Under the pieces are notes generated by a model. It searched no databases and was not told where the DNA came from. It was given only the letters and a program-made list of their open reading frames with translations. A stretch of DNA of 64,000 bases from Kribbella kalugense (GTDB lineage Bacteria > Actinomycetota > Actinomycetes > Propionibacteriales > Kribbellaceae). Of the stretch, positions 35,082-43,567 are shown in pieces (within the stretch, counting starts at the first letter, position 1; every line of letters begins with the position of its first letter). The stretch covers positions 1,860,001 through 1,924,000 of the forward strand of contig NZ_SODF01000001.1 in assembly GCF_004365875.1 (NCBI RefSeq). The letters run 5' to 3'. The translations under genes were made by a program, and so were the position numbers.

Positions 35082-37809
35082 TGAAGGTTGCTTTGGGGAC
35101 GTATTCGTAGCGGTCGGGCATGCAGGTCAGGATGATGACCTGGCCGTGGTCGCCGGCGCGGCCCAGGAGGGCGCCCATGTCGCGGAGGCGGGCCTTGTCG
35201 GACCAGCCGAGGGCGTCGTCGAAGATGACCGGCACGCTGCCCTCGCCGGTGCTGACCAGGTGGCTGATGGCCAGCCGGGTGATGATCGCCAACTGCTCCT
35301 GAGCACCCGTCGACAACGCCTCGACCGGCAGCCGTATGCCGTCCAGCTCGCGCTCCGCGACGGCCAGATCGTCGTCCAGCCAGACCCGGAACGAGGGCCC
35401 GTACACACTGCGTCCGAGCGACTCGATCCGGCTCTGCAGCGGTTCGGAGTACTTCGTCTGCGCCTCGGCCCGATGCCGGCTCAACGTCTCGTGCACCCGC
35501 CGCGCCGCCTCGGCCCGTCGCTGCAGGCTGTCGTGCTCCGTGCGTACGGCGGCCAACTCCAGGTCGGCCACGTCCCGCCGGGTCGCCAGCCCGTCCCGCC
35601 CGGACTGCTCCAGCCGGCCTTCCGTCGTACGCAACGCATCGCGCAACGTGTCCCGCTCACCCTGCAGCCGCGTCGCGACCGCCAGCGCGTGCGTCAGCTC
35701 GCCCGCGACCTGATCGGCCCCGGCCTCGTCCGCCTGCTCTTGTACGGCGGTCAGCTCCTCGAGCACAGCCTCGACCTCAGACGTTGCCTCGGTCTCAGCC
35801 GTCGCCACCCCGGCGTCGTCGAGCAACGCCCGCGCGGCCTCGAGCGACTCGACCGCGGCGGCCAGCCGCTCACCCGCTAGCTCCGATCGGGCCCGCGCGT
35901 TCTGGGCCTCGGACCGATCCTCGTCGGCCGCTTTCCGCGCCTGCGCCGCCGCGAACTCCGCGTCGGCCAGCAACCGCTCGACCTCGGCCAGCCCGTCCCG
36001 GGCCTCCTCGAGCGCCCGCTGCGCACCGGCAAGATCGCCCTCTTCCGGCTCGGGCACCTCGAAGTCGTCGAACAGCGTGTCATGCGGTGAAGCGAACTCC
36101 TCGAACAACGACATCTGCCCCGGAACGCCTTCAACCGCGGGCTTCCCTGTTTCCTCGTCCTCGTCGTCGGGGCCCAGCCGCGCGGTGAGTACGGCGATCC
36201 GCTCCCCCGGATCACCCCCGGCGGTCAGCGACTTCTCCGTCCGGCGGGCCTCGTTCAGCTCGGCGGTCGCCGTGTCCGCCTTCCGCAGCAACTCACGTGC
36301 GGCCGCGACATCCTTCACGCCGGCCCGCTTCAGCAGATCCTTCTCACGTCGTACTGCGTCGTCGACCCGCGACCGCAGCGTCGCCGCCTCACCGCCGGCC
36401 CGCACAGTCACCTCAAGCTGACCGGGTACGCCGATCCTCAGCTCACCCGAGACCAGCACATCCGTCGCTTCGTCGAAGCCCAGCTCCGACGGCACGAGTC
36501 CGTCCAGCCCGGTCCCCGACAACTCGACCGGCTCCGCGCCAAGACGCCGTACCGACACCTCAGGTACGCCGGCCGCGAGCGCCGCGCGGGCCTCGACCAC
36601 CGCCGCCCGCGCATCTTCCAGCGCCGCCACCATCGCGTCGTCGACCTTGATCCGGTCCAGGATCGTCCCGGCCGCCGCGATCCGCGCGCGTACGTCGACC
36701 AGCTCGGTCTGCTGCCCAATCAACCGATCGAGCTCGGCACGATCCACCAGATCCGAGACGCGCCGCTCGGCCGCCTGCACGTCAGTACGGCGAAGGTCCT
36801 TGAGCTCCACGACCTCGGTCAGCGCCGTCTCCGCCGCCTGCACCGTCTCGGCCGCGGTCTTGGCGACCAGCTCGGCATCGGTACGACGGACCGCCAGCTC
36901 GGCCTCGATCTTGGTGAAGCGCTCGACCTCGTCCAGGATCCGCTCGCGATCGAGCCGGGTCCGGGTGTGGTTCTCCAGCCGGGCCCGCGCGGTCTCGGCC
37001 CGCGAGCGGACCGAGTCGCGGCGGAGCAGGATCTCGTCGGTCGCCTTCTTGCGCTCGCGCAGCTCCTCGACCGACTTCAGGTGATCGGACAACCGAGTGT
37101 CGACATCGGACAGGTCGAGGTTGAGCCGCTCGGCCCGGCGGATGTCGGACTGGACCTCTTCCATCGCCTGCAACGCCTGCGCCGCGGCCAATTCGGCCGA
37201 CGACACCGTCTTCGCGGACCTCGCGTAGTCCCCGGTCGGTTTGCCACGCGGCGTCCAGTACCGCAGGTACTCGTGCTCGACCGCGGTCACCAATGGCATC
37301 GACGCACCGTCGACAGGAGTCCCGGACTCGGCGGTCACGGCGGTGATCAACGGCTCCGCGTCGGCTGGCGTTGGCAGCACCAACGATTGCCCCTGGCTGA
37401 CCATCAAGGTCTGCCACAGCACCGGGTCGACGTTCTGGTGGAACAGCCGCTCGGCCTCGTTGTGCGCCTCGCGACCGGTCCAGGACTGCCGCCGGCCGTC
37501 AGGCTGGACGATGGTCAGCTCGGTGGACCGGTCCTTCAGCCAGCGCTTGGTGTACGTCAGCTCGAGACCGCCGAGGCTCAGCTCGGCGGTAACCTCCGGG
37601 CCGACGTCCTGGCCGACCGGCTGGATGTCGCGGATCCGGGTCGACTTCGAGTCGTCGGGCAGATCGAAGACCAGCCCGAACGCCTCGACCAGGCTGGACT
37701 TCCCGACCTCGTTGTCGCCCACGACGACCGTGGTGCCGAGCGCGCGGAACCGGACAATGCGGTCCTTGACGCCACGGAAGTCCCGTAGCGCCAAGCTGTG
37801 TAATCTCAT
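35065..37809 (-). CDS. SbcC/YhaN-like SMC-type ATPase without zinc hook
   Basis: A 914-residue DNA-repair-type ATPase. RDFRGVKDRIVRF opens the AAA head; Walker A is VVGDNEVGKSSLVEAF near 31-46. The signature is EALSTGAQEQLAIITRLAI near 825 and Walker B VPVIFDDALGWSDKARL near 855. Between lie two long coiled coils (about 200-380 and 540-790). Unlike Rad50/SbcC I see no CxxC hook at the apex; the only Cys noticed is in the final strand. A short globular insert with acidic residues lies near 530-590. Its ATG overlaps the nuclease stop, so the two make a complex. Confidence 0.85.
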   Translation of the reverse strand: MRLHSLALRDFRGVKDRIVRFRALGTTVVVGDNEVGKSSLVEAFGLVFDLPDDSKSTRIRDIQPVGQDVGPEVTAELSLGGLELTYTKRWLKDRSTELTIVQPDGRRQSWTGREAHNEAERLFHQNVDPVLWQTLMVSQGQSLVLPTPADAEPLITAVTAESGTPVDGASMPLVTAVEHEYLRYWTPRGKPTGDYARSAKTVSSAELAAAQALQAMEEVQSDIRRAERLNLDLSDVDTRLSDHLKSVEELRERKKATDEILLRRDSVRSRAETARARLENHTRTRLDRERILDEVERFTKIEAELAVRRTDAELVAKTAAETVQAAETALTEVVELKDLRRTDVQAAERRVSDLVDRAELDRLIGQQTELVDVRARIAAAGTILDRIKVDDAMVAALEDARAAVVEARAALAAGVPEVSVRRLGAEPVELSGTGLDGLVPSELGFDEATDVLVSGELRIGVPGQLEVTVRAGGEAATLRSRVDDAVRREKDLLKRAGVKDVAAARELLRKADTATAELNEARRTEKSLTAGGDPGERIAVLTARLGPDDEDEETGKPAVEGVPGQMSLFEEFASPHDTLFDDFEVPEPEEGDLAGAQRALEEARDGLAEVERLLADAEFAAAQARKAADEDRSEAQNARARSELAGERLAAAVESLEAARALLDDAGVATAETEATSEVEAVLEELTAVQEQADEAGADQVAGELTHALAVATRLQGERDTLRDALRTTEGRLEQSGRDGLATRRDVADLELAAVRTEHDSLQRRAEAARRVHETLSRHRAEAQTKYSEPLQSRIESLGRSVYGPSFRVWLDDDLAVAERELDGIRLPVEALSTGAQEQLAIITRLAISHLVSTGEGSVPVIFDDALGWSDKARLRDMGALLGRAGDHGQVIILTCMPDRYEYVPKATFIKLDA

Positions 37810-38933
37810 CCCGCGTCCCGCGCCAATCGGTGCATCAACGACAACGCTGCACCCGCATCCTCATCGCCACCGGCCAGCGCCTGCCGAAGCTCTTCCATCG
37901 CAGCGCGGGCCGGTCCGCTCAGCTGCAGCGACTCGAGGTCGGCCGCATCCGGAGCGGGTCGCACAGTCCAGAACTTGGCCCACCGCTCGACACTCGCGAA
38001 CACCTCGCCCTGCGCGTCGATCATCGCGTCCAGCCGGCTCAGCAACGGCAGCGCCAACGAGCCGTCACCAGCCAGTCGCACGTACGTCCGCTCTTTGTCC
38101 GGCAACTCCGCGAACCAATCCTCGAGCGCCTGGATCGACTCCTCGTCGAACAGCTCGACCCGGTGATCGACCATGTGCCACGCGCCGACCCGCACCGGCT
38201 CGACGTCGATGCCGTTGGAGCCGATCGTCACCTTGAGCACGTTCCCCGGCGCGTCCTCCTCGGGCGACGTGACCTCCTGCGTCCCGGAGAACCAGATCCG
38301 GTCGGTCACCTTCGTCGTCGAGTGCCGGTCGCCAAGTCCGACGTACTGCAACCGACCGTCCGCGACCGCGGCCTCGAGCGCGGTCTGATCGATCGTCGGT
38401 ACGTCGGACATGCCGCCGGACAGACTCGTCAGCTGACCGTGCGCGAGCAGGATCCGGATCATCCCGGGATCGGCCGTGAGGTCGGCGTATCCGGGCGCGG
38501 CCGGATCCGACAGCGGCCGGCGCGAACGCCAGGGTGCGCCGACGATCTCGACGCCCGGCATGATCTGGAAAGGCGTCGTTTCGGTCAGCACCGTCACGTG
38601 TTCCGGTGCATGCGCCTGCCATTGGCTCGAGGTCCACAGCGAGCCGGGCTCGAGCGCGTCGTGGTTGCCGGGCAGCAGGACGACGGGAACCGGGATCCGC
38701 TTGAGCGCTTCACAAGCACGCAGGATCGTCTGCCGCTCGACCTGGTTGTGCTCGAAGACGTCCCCGGTGACGACCACGAACGCCGCCCCGGTCCGCTCCG
38801 CGACCTCGCCGATCCGTGCGACAGCATCCAGCCGCGCCTGACCCCACCGGGCCTGGCCGTCCGGCCCCAGGAACCGGCGCATCATCCCCAGCTGCCAGTC
38901 CGAGCTGTGCAGAAACGTGATCGACTCGTCCAT
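37806..38933 (-). CDS. SbcD/YhaO-like metallophosphoesterase nuclease subunit
   Basis: A 375-residue Mre11-type protein. Calcineurin-like motifs: LHSSDWQLGM (I), VVVTGDVFEHNQVERQ (II), VVLLPGNHDALEPGS (III), ILLAHGQLTS (IV) and YVGLGDRHSTT (V). Motif I has Gln where SbcD/Mre11 have His (DWH), and motif V reads GDRH instead of GHxH, so two metal ligands differ. The C-terminal 120 residues would bind the ATPase coiled-coil base. ATG 38933 gives the normal LHSSDW spacing; the longer open frame upstream is not protein-like. Confidence 0.85.
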   Translation of the reverse strand: MDESITFLHSSDWQLGMMRRFLGPDGQARWGQARLDAVARIGEVAERTGAAFVVVTGDVFEHNQVERQTILRACEALKRIPVPVVLLPGNHDALEPGSLWTSSQWQAHAPEHVTVLTETTPFQIMPGVEIVGAPWRSRRPLSDPAAPGYADLTADPGMIRILLAHGQLTSLSGGMSDVPTIDQTALEAAVADGRLQYVGLGDRHSTTKVTDRIWFSGTQEVTSPEEDAPGNVLKVTIGSNGIDVEPVRVGAWHMVDHRVELFDEESIQALEDWFAELPDKERTYVRLAGDGSLALPLLSRLDAMIDAQGEVFASVERWAKFWTVRPAPDAADLESLQLSGPARAAMEELRQALAGGDEDAGAALSLMHRLARDAG

Positions 38934-39038
38934 TGCGGAATGAACGCTAACCCGCGCCGCCGACAACCGCCCAACCCAACACACACAATCGCCCCACACC
39001 GCCCACACTCCGGACAGTTTCCGGGGCTCTACAGGGTG

Positions 39039-39848
39039 TCAGTCCGGGAAGTCGGCGCTCCGGGAAAGGCTCTCCCAACCGGCGAGCTCGCTCTGCGCAC
39101 CGGCGTACACACCCTGCAGCGCCTCGACCGCGTCCGAGCCGAGCGGCAGACGCAGCGGGGGCTCGGGGCTCGCGACCGCGGTCAGGATGGCTTGCGCGGC
39201 GCGGACCGGGTCGCCGGGCTGGGTGCCGTTCCCGTTGGAGAGTGCGTCGCGGACGGCGCCGACGGGGCCCTCGTACACGGAGCTGATCTCGGCGACATGT
39301 GGTGCGCTCGGCTCGTTGAACGACGTACGGAACGCACCCGGCTCGGCGATCAGCACTCGGATCCCAAACGGCTTGGTCTCGACTGCGAGCGCCTCCGACC
39401 AACCTTCCAGCGCGAACTTCGTCCCGCTGTACGCACTGATCCCCGCGAACGCGAACCGCCCACCCTGACTGCTCAACTGGACGATGGTCCCGCTCTTCCG
39501 CTCCCGCATCCCCGGCAGCACCGCTTTGGTTAACGCAACCGGCCCGAAGAAGTGCAACTCCATCAACCCACGCAGTTCCTCGTCGGTTGTCTCCTCCGCC
39601 GCGCCCACCATGCCGCGGCCCGCGTTGTTGACCAGTACGTCGATCGGTCCGACCTGCTCGACCACCTCAGGAATCGCAGCGCTGTCCGTCACGTCGAGCT
39701 TCACCACCGACAACCGCTCGTGCTGGAGGTCCATCGCCTCCGGTCGCCGGACGGCCGCGACGACGGTGTGCCCTGCCGCCAGCGCCTCCTCCGTCAACGC
39801 CCGCCCGAACCCCGCATTGGCACCAGTAATCAACCAGACCTGAGACAT
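39039..39848 (-). CDS. Short-chain dehydrogenase/reductase
   Basis: A 269-residue classical SDR. The cofactor site is LITGANAGFGRALTEEALAAGH at residue 6 onward (TGxxxGxG). LVNNAGRGMVGAAEE near 88 is the NNAG motif. The catalytic triad is S-Y-K in LSSQGGRFAFAGISAYSGTKFALEGWSEAL near 137-160. Arg in AAVRRPEAM suggests NADP(H). The substrate is unknown. Starts at ATG 39848, six bases after TAGGCT; divergent from the GNAT gene. Confidence 0.93.
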   Translation of the reverse strand: MSQVWLITGANAGFGRALTEEALAAGHTVVAAVRRPEAMDLQHERLSVVKLDVTDSAAIPEVVEQVGPIDVLVNNAGRGMVGAAEETTDEELRGLMELHFFGPVALTKAVLPGMRERKSGTIVQLSSQGGRFAFAGISAYSGTKFALEGWSEALAVETKPFGIRVLIAEPGAFRTSFNEPSAPHVAEISSVYEGPVGAVRDALSNGNGTQPGDPVRAAQAILTAVASPEPPLRLPLGSDAVEALQGVYAGAQSELAGWESLSRSADFPD

Positions 39849-39870
39849 GCGAACAGCCTACGATCCAAAG
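39849..39870. promoter_or_regulatory. Overlapping divergent leaderless promoters (SDR/GNAT)
   Basis: The 22-bp gap holds both -10 boxes. TAGGCT on the minus strand occupies 39860-39855, six bases before the SDR ATG at 39848. TACGAT on the plus strand occupies 39859-39864, six bases before the GNAT GTG at 39871. The boxes share the TA at 39859-39860, so RNA polymerase could open only one at a time. Confidence 0.6.
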
Positions 39871-40419
39871 GTGCACGCGTACCTGGAGACCGAGCGGCTG
39901 ACGCTTCGCCGCTTTACGCCGGCTGATGTCGAGCTGCTGGTCGAGCTCGACTCCGACCCCGAGGTGATGCGGTTCCTGACCGGTCAGCCGACACCGCGGG
40001 ACGAGATCGAGAACGTCGTACTGCCGGAGATCCTGAAGGTGTACGCCGAGCATCCGCAACTGGGGACGTTCAAAGCTGAATCAGCAGCAGGTTTCGTCGG
40101 ATGGTTCGGCCTGCAGCCGACCGCCGACCCCAAGGTTGCCGGCGTCGGCTACCGGCTGCTCAAGGCCGCGTGGGGCAAGGGATATGCGACCGAGGGGACG
40201 AAGGCGCTGATCGCTCACGCCTTCAGCCTTGGCATGGAGCAGGTGGTGGCAGACACGATGGCCGTCAACCATCGCTCGCGGGCAGTGATGCGGCGTTCCG
40301 GCCTGCGCTTCCTGAAGATCTACCACGAGTACTTCGACGACCCGCTGCCAGGAACGGAGTTCGGCGAGGTGCTGTACGGCGTCGATCGCGCGACCTGGGA
40401 AGCTGGTCGGCATGGATGA
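39871..40419 (+). CDS. GNAT family N-acetyltransferase (RimJ/RimL type)
   Basis: A 182-residue acetyltransferase of the RimJ-like subgroup. ETERLTLRRFTPADVELLVELDSDPEVMRFL is the standard start. GVGYRLLKAAWGKGYATEGTKALIAHAF near 105-130 is the acetyl-CoA loop (R/Q-x-x-G-x-G/A variant KGYAT). VNHRSRAVMRRSGLRFLKIYHEYFDD follows. The substrate is unknown. GTG 39871 is preferred over the upstream ATG 39847 because TACGAT sits six bases before it. The stop overlaps the next gene by 8 bp. Confidence 0.92.
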   Translation: MHAYLETERLTLRRFTPADVELLVELDSDPEVMRFLTGQPTPRDEIENVVLPEILKVYAEHPQLGTFKAESAAGFVGWFGLQPTADPKVAGVGYRLLKAAWGKGYATEGTKALIAHAFSLGMEQVVADTMAVNHRSRAVMRRSGLRFLKIYHEYFDDPLPGTEFGEVLYGVDRATWEAGRHG

Positions 40420-40906
40420 CGATCGACCGTACGCCGTACTCGATATCGACGCGACGTTGTCGGACACCAGTCAGCGGATCCACTTCATCGAGCGGAAGCC
40501 GAAGGACTGGGACTCGTTCTTCACGCACGCCAAGGAGGACGCCGTACTGCCGGAAGGCCTGGCGGTCGCGACCACGCTGGCGGCCGAGCATGTGATCGTC
40601 TACCTGACCGGGCGGCCGGAGCGGATCCGGCGGGACACGGAGAAGTGGCTGAAGGACAACGGCTTCCCGGACGGCAAGGTGTACATGCGCGGCAACACCG
40701 ACCGCCGCCCGTCGATGCTGATGAAGCTCGGCCGGCTGAAACGTCTCGCCGAGCAACGCCCGATCGCCGTCCTGGTCGACGACGACGTCAAGGTGATCGC
40801 CGCCGCCGAGAAGGCCGGCTACACGGTGATGAGGGCCGACTGGGGACTCGATGCCGAGTCCCAGCCGACCCTCTTCGACGCTCAGGAATCCGAAGGACGG
40901 ACCTGA
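40412..40906 (+). CDS. HAD-superfamily phosphatase, polynucleotide-kinase 3'-phosphatase-like
   Basis: A 164-residue HAD protein. Motif I is VLDIDATLSDTSQRIHFIERKPKDWDSFF, with the DxD nucleophile and acid; motif II is VYLTGRPERIRRDTEKWL; motif III Lys is in MLMKLGRLKRL; motif IV is LVDDDVKVIAAAEKAG. The sequence after motif I resembles the phosphatase domain of T4 Pnk (DTSxRxHF and KDW). This suggests a 3'-phosphatase or a small phosphatase; inference. ATG overlaps the upstream GNAT stop, so translation is coupled. Confidence 0.85.
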   Translation: MDDDRPYAVLDIDATLSDTSQRIHFIERKPKDWDSFFTHAKEDAVLPEGLAVATTLAAEHVIVYLTGRPERIRRDTEKWLKDNGFPDGKVYMRGNTDRRPSMLMKLGRLKRLAEQRPIAVLVDDDVKVIAAAEKAGYTVMRADWGLDAESQPTLFDAQESEGRT

Positions 40907-40910
40907 GTAC

Positions 40911-42584
40911 TTACTTGCTCAGCCCGAGGATCAGCGTGTTCGGGTACGGCGGGTACTGCGGCAGGTAGAAGTTCTGCACCTTCGACCCGTGCAGGAACGC
41001 GTTCCGCGCGTAGATCAGCGGCACGACCGGTGCGTCGGCCATGATCTGCTTGTCCAGCGCACCCCACAGCCCGGCCGCCTTGGTCCGGTCGGACTCGGCC
41101 GTCGCCGCGGCGATCGCCTTGTCCACCGCCGGGTTGGAGTAGCGGGAGATGTTGTACCCGCCGTTGCCGATCTCCGACGTCCCGAACAGCGGCTGGATGT
41201 TGCCGATCGCGGACGGGAAGTCCGGCAGCCAGCTCGACACGGTCAGGTCGAAGTCCGGCTTGTTCCCGGTGATCAGGTCGGACAGCGGCTCGCTGTCCAG
41301 CGGCTTGATCGTGACCGTGATCCCGGCCCGCTTCAGGCCCTGCTGGATCGCCTGCGCCACGCCGAGACCGGTCGTGTTGTCGGCGGCCAGCACCAGGTTG
41401 AGGTTGGCGGCGCCGGCGGCCGCGAGCATCTGCTTGGCCTTGTCCGGGTCACCCGCCGGCGGCGCCGGGAACAGGTCGAACTTGCTGAAGCCGTCGATAC
41501 CCGGCGTGATCAGGGTGGTGGCGAGCTCACCGCCGAACTCCGGACCGCCCTCGGCGACCTGGACGGCCTGCTTGTCGACGGCGTACTGGATCGCCTTGCG
41601 GACCTCGGGCTTGGCGAGCGCGGGGCGCTGCGTGTTCATCGCGAGGTACATCAGCGCGCCGGACGTCGACGTTGCCACCCGGGCCTTCACCGCGGGGTTG
41701 CCGGTGACGGTCGGGATCAGCGCGGCCGGGACCGACGTCCCGGTGGTGGCGGCGAACTGGTCGTCGCCGGCGTCAGCGATCAGCCGCTGGTTGACCACGT
41801 CGGGCTGCAGGCCCATGTCGGTCACGATCGAGTCCGGCAGGCCGGTGCGGGCCGGGTCGGTCGACTTGTCCCAGTTCGGGTTCCGGGTCAGCACGAGCTT
41901 CGAGCCCGGCGTGTACGACTGGACCTGGTACGGGCCGCTGGCCATCGGCTTCTCGCCGTAGTGCGCCGGGTCGGTGTCGGCCTTCTTCGGCACCGGCGAG
42001 AAGGCCGGCATGCTGACGATCCACGGCCAGTCGCCGTACGGCTTGTTCAGCTTGAAGATGATCGTGGTGTCGTCCGGCGTCTGGATCGAGGCCAGGTCGC
42101 CACCCTTGTACGGGCCTTGGTACTTGTCGCCGCCGACCAGCAGCGACTTGTGGTAGCCCAGACCGCCGGACAGTTCCGGAGCGAACGACCGCTCGACGCC
42201 GTACTTGATGTCAGCGGCAACGATCGGCGACCCGTCGGAGTACTTCAGGCCTGACTTCAGCTTGTAGGTCCAGGTCTTGCCGCCGTCGCTGACCTGACCG
42301 GTGTCGGTGGCCAGGTCCGGAACCAGCTCGGTCGGCTTGCTCGGGTCGGTCTTCCACGAGGTCAGTCCGCGCAGCACCAGGTGGATGCCGCTGATGCCCA
42401 GGTTCTGGCTCTTGGCCGGGTCGTAGCTGACTTCCTTGGCGGTACTGAGGAAGTGGAGGGTTCCGCCCTGCTCTGCGGCCGCGGTGCTGCCACTACCCGC
42501 CGTGGACTTGTCGTTGGCGTTGCAGGCGGCCGCCGCCAGCGCCAGCACGGCCGCTAACGCGACCGCTCGCGATATGCGTTTCAT
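40911..42584 (-). CDS. ABC transporter substrate-binding lipoprotein (peptide/nickel type, family 5)
   Basis: A 557-residue lipoprotein. The signal peptide ends in a lipobox LAAAAC with Cys near residue 21. The family 5 body follows: VSYDPAKSQNLGISGIHLVLRGLTSW, LKYSDGSPIVAADIKYGVERSF near 115-140, GPYQVQSYTPGSKLVLTRNPNWD near 215, and KPEVRKAIQYAVDKQAV near 325. It captures oligopeptides or related ligands outside the membrane. It is the last gene of the operon, overlapping the upstream ATPase as ATGA, although AGAGG also precedes its ATG. It is convergent to the HAD gene with a 4-bp gap. Confidence 0.93.
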   Translation of the reverse strand: MKRISRAVALAAVLALAAAACNANDKSTAGSGSTAAAEQGGTLHFLSTAKEVSYDPAKSQNLGISGIHLVLRGLTSWKTDPSKPTELVPDLATDTGQVSDGGKTWTYKLKSGLKYSDGSPIVAADIKYGVERSFAPELSGGLGYHKSLLVGGDKYQGPYKGGDLASIQTPDDTTIIFKLNKPYGDWPWIVSMPAFSPVPKKADTDPAHYGEKPMASGPYQVQSYTPGSKLVLTRNPNWDKSTDPARTGLPDSIVTDMGLQPDVVNQRLIADAGDDQFAATTGTSVPAALIPTVTGNPAVKARVATSTSGALMYLAMNTQRPALAKPEVRKAIQYAVDKQAVQVAEGGPEFGGELATTLITPGIDGFSKFDLFPAPPAGDPDKAKQMLAAAGAANLNLVLAADNTTGLGVAQAIQQGLKRAGITVTIKPLDSEPLSDLITGNKPDFDLTVSSWLPDFPSAIGNIQPLFGTSEIGNGGYNISRYSNPAVDKAIAAATAESDRTKAAGLWGALDKQIMADAPVVPLIYARNAFLHGSKVQNFYLPQYPPYPNTLILGLSK

Positions 42585-43567
42585 TGTTTCCTCTCAGAGG
42601 TGGGGGGCTCAGGGAAGTAGCAGGCGGCCCGGTGTTCGGTCGAACCTTGGACGGGCTCGAGCACCGGTCGTTCGGTCGCGCAGACGTCCTCAGCCTTGTA
42701 GCACCGGGTCCGGAAGGGGCATCCGGACGGTGGGTTGATCGGCGTCGGGACATCGCCCGTCAGCACGATGCGATCACGGGAGACGCCCGGCTCGGGCACC
42801 GGTACGGCGGACAGCAAAGCCTTCGTGTACGGGTGCGCCGGCGCCTCGTACACCTGCGCGGCGGGACCCTCTTCGACAATCGTGCCGAGGTACATGACGG
42901 CGATCCGGTCGGCGACCTGACGGACGACGGCCAGGTCGTGGGCAACGAGCACGTACGACAGGCCGAGTTCGTCGCGCAGGTCGGCGAGCAAGTTCAGCAC
43001 CTGGGCCTGGACCGAGACGTCGAGCGCGGACACCGGCTCATCACAGACCAGCAGACCGGGCTTCATCGCCAACGCCCGGGCGATCCCGATCCGCTGCCGC
43101 TGCCCGCCGGAGAACTCGTGCGGATACCGCTCCAGGTGCTGTTCGGCGAGCCCGACCTGCTCCAGCAGTTCGACGAGCTGAGCCCTGGTCGGGCGGATCC
43201 CTTGCGCGCGGTACGGCGTACTGAGGATCGTGCCCACCGACTGCCGTGGGTTCAGGGACGCCTGCGGGTCCTGGAAGACCATCTGGATCTGGCGGCGGAT
43301 CGGCCGGAGCCGGCGACCGCGCAGCCTGGTGACATCCGTGCCGCCGATCTCGACCCGGCCTTGTGTCGGGTCGAGGAGCCGGGTGGCGACCCGGGCGAGC
43401 GTCGACTTCCCGGATCCGGACTCGCCGACCAGGCCGACCGTCTCGCCCTTGCGGACGACCAGGTTGACCCCGTCGACCGCGCGGACCGATTGCGCCTTGC
43501 GCCACGGTGCACCGCGAAGTCCGAAGTACTTCTTCACGTCCTTGAGGTTCAGCAGCTCGTCAGACAT
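42581..43567 (-). CDS. Peptide/nickel-type ABC transporter ATP-binding protein (OppF-like)
   Basis: A 328-residue ATPase. Walker A GLVGESGSGKSTLARVATRLL near 48, Q-loop MVFQDPQASLNPRQSVG near 95, signature EFSGGQRQRIGIARALAMKPGLLVCDEPVSALDVS near 150-180 with Walker B, and H-loop LVAHDLAVVRQVADR. The C-terminal CPFRTRCYKAEDVC is the oligopeptide-transporter extension with four Cys that can hold an Fe-S cluster. Overlaps both neighbours (8 bp with OppD-like, 4 bp with the binding protein). Confidence 0.95.
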   Translation of the reverse strand: MSDELLNLKDVKKYFGLRGAPWRKAQSVRAVDGVNLVVRKGETVGLVGESGSGKSTLARVATRLLDPTQGRVEIGGTDVTRLRGRRLRPIRRQIQMVFQDPQASLNPRQSVGTILSTPYRAQGIRPTRAQLVELLEQVGLAEQHLERYPHEFSGGQRQRIGIARALAMKPGLLVCDEPVSALDVSVQAQVLNLLADLRDELGLSYVLVAHDLAVVRQVADRIAVMYLGTIVEEGPAAQVYEAPAHPYTKALLSAVPVPEPGVSRDRIVLTGDVPTPINPPSGCPFRTRCYKAEDVCATERPVLEPVQGSTEHRAACYFPEPPTSERKQ

